Assembly (NCBI GenBank): GCA_020047885.1
Contig: JAIFNF010000243.1
Coordinates: 1-6,450, forward strand
Direction of reading: 5' to 3'
DNA: 6,450 bases
Origin: Gammaproteobacteria bacterium
Lineage (GTDB): Bacteria; Pseudomonadota; Gammaproteobacteria; Competibacterales; Competibacteraceae
This document shows, in pieces, positions 6,195 to 6,450 of the stretch (positions are counted from its first letter, which is position 1; each line of letters starts with the position of its first letter). Below the pieces are notes generated by a model. That model ran no database searches, was not told where the DNA came from, and worked only from the letters and a program-made list of their open reading frames with translations. The position numbers and the translations under genes were made by a program.

Positions 6195-6450
6195 CTACCT
6201 CTGTCCACCAGGCGCTGAGGGTTGAACCACAAACAACCGTTCCCGGTAGAAGCGCAACTCATCAATGGAATCGCGGATGTCCTGTAACGCCAGATGAGTT
6301 GAGGACTTGTTGAAGCCCTTGATCCTTTCAGGATACCAGCGTCGGCCCAGTTCCTTGAGCGTGCTAACATCCAGATTGCGGTAATGGAAAAACGCTTCGA
6401 GTTCTGGCATACACCGCGCCATAAACCGCCGATCCTGGCAAATGCTGTTG
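6195..6450 (-). CDS. orn: Oligoribonuclease, C-terminal part (5' end outside the window)
   Basis: The minus strand encodes the last 84 residues of Orn, a DEDDh 3'-5' exoribonuclease that degrades RNAs of two to five nucleotides, including the pGpG product of cyclic-di-GMP breakdown. E. coli Orn has 181 residues, so a little under half is present. The match is clear: NSICQDRRF at the window edge, [21 protein letters not shown], then [17 protein letters not shown] and ELRFYRE. The catalytic His and last Asp of motif III are kept (H and D five apart in THLALQDIR). An ATG at 6422 is an internal methionine, not the start, because the frame and homology continue to the right edge. The stop is TAG at 6197-6195. 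The C-terminus ([12 protein letters not shown]) is somewhat longer than in E. coli. Confidence 0.95.
   Translation of the reverse strand, partial: NSICQDRRFMARCMPELEAFFHYRNLDVSTLKELGRRWYPERIKGFNKSSTHLALQDIRDSIDELRFYRERLFVVQPSAPGGQR

Noticed and set aside
6195..6422. A separate small minus-strand gene starting at the ATG at 6422
   Set aside because: The frame and Orn homology continue past that ATG to the window edge (NSICQDRRF), so it is an internal methionine of orn.
1..6450. CRISPR array, tRNA or rRNA genes
   Set aside because: No regularly spaced repeats and no tRNA- or rRNA-like segments were seen; nearly all of the window is accounted for by protein-coding genes.

Overview
The window reads as chromosomal DNA of a moderately GC-rich gammaproteobacterium. 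The support is a YrfG-type GMP/IMP nucleotidase and the C-terminal half of an oligoribonuclease (Orn), both closely resembling their gammaproteobacterial versions. The genus cannot be fixed from the sequence; an environmental lineage such as a Competibacter- or Chromatiales-like bacterium is only a guess. Coding density is very high: the longest gap between confident genes is 128 bases, apart from the first 125 bases.

Layout. Positions 1-125 hold a short open reading-frame end and a GC-rich hairpin that resembles the right end of an IS200/IS605-type element. Positions 126-736 are a toxin-antitoxin pair (DUF433 antitoxin, then DUF5615 PIN-like toxin) joined by an ATGA overlap; its base composition looks lower in GC than what follows. 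Positions 788-4078 encode a 1096-residue protein with an N-terminal TerD domain, a proline-rich linker and a full-length SrfC-type P-loop GTPase. Positions 4137-4862 encode YrfG. The 128-base gap after it holds two nine-C tracts, two hairpins and an 8-base direct repeat. Positions 4991-6187 encode a TerD-like domain fused to an HtrA-type serine protease with an intact His-Asp-Ser triad and no signal peptide. Positions 6195-6450, on the minus strand, are the 3' part of orn, converging on the protease gene with only 7 bases between the stops.

The most interesting feature is the pair of TerD fusions. A giant SrfC-like GTPase and a cytoplasmic HtrA-like protease, about 0.9 kb apart on the same strand, carry N-terminal TerD-type domains ending in nearly the same sequence block (ELYR..., WKFRA.GQGF, ALA..FG). 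This suggests a two-effector system in which a common TerD-type module brings a GTPase and a protease to the same target or complex, perhaps in an envelope, stress or defence response. That function is inference. The domain architectures and the shared block are read directly from the sequence. None of the classical tellurite-resistance genes (terA, B, C, Z) and neither srfA nor srfB lies within the window.
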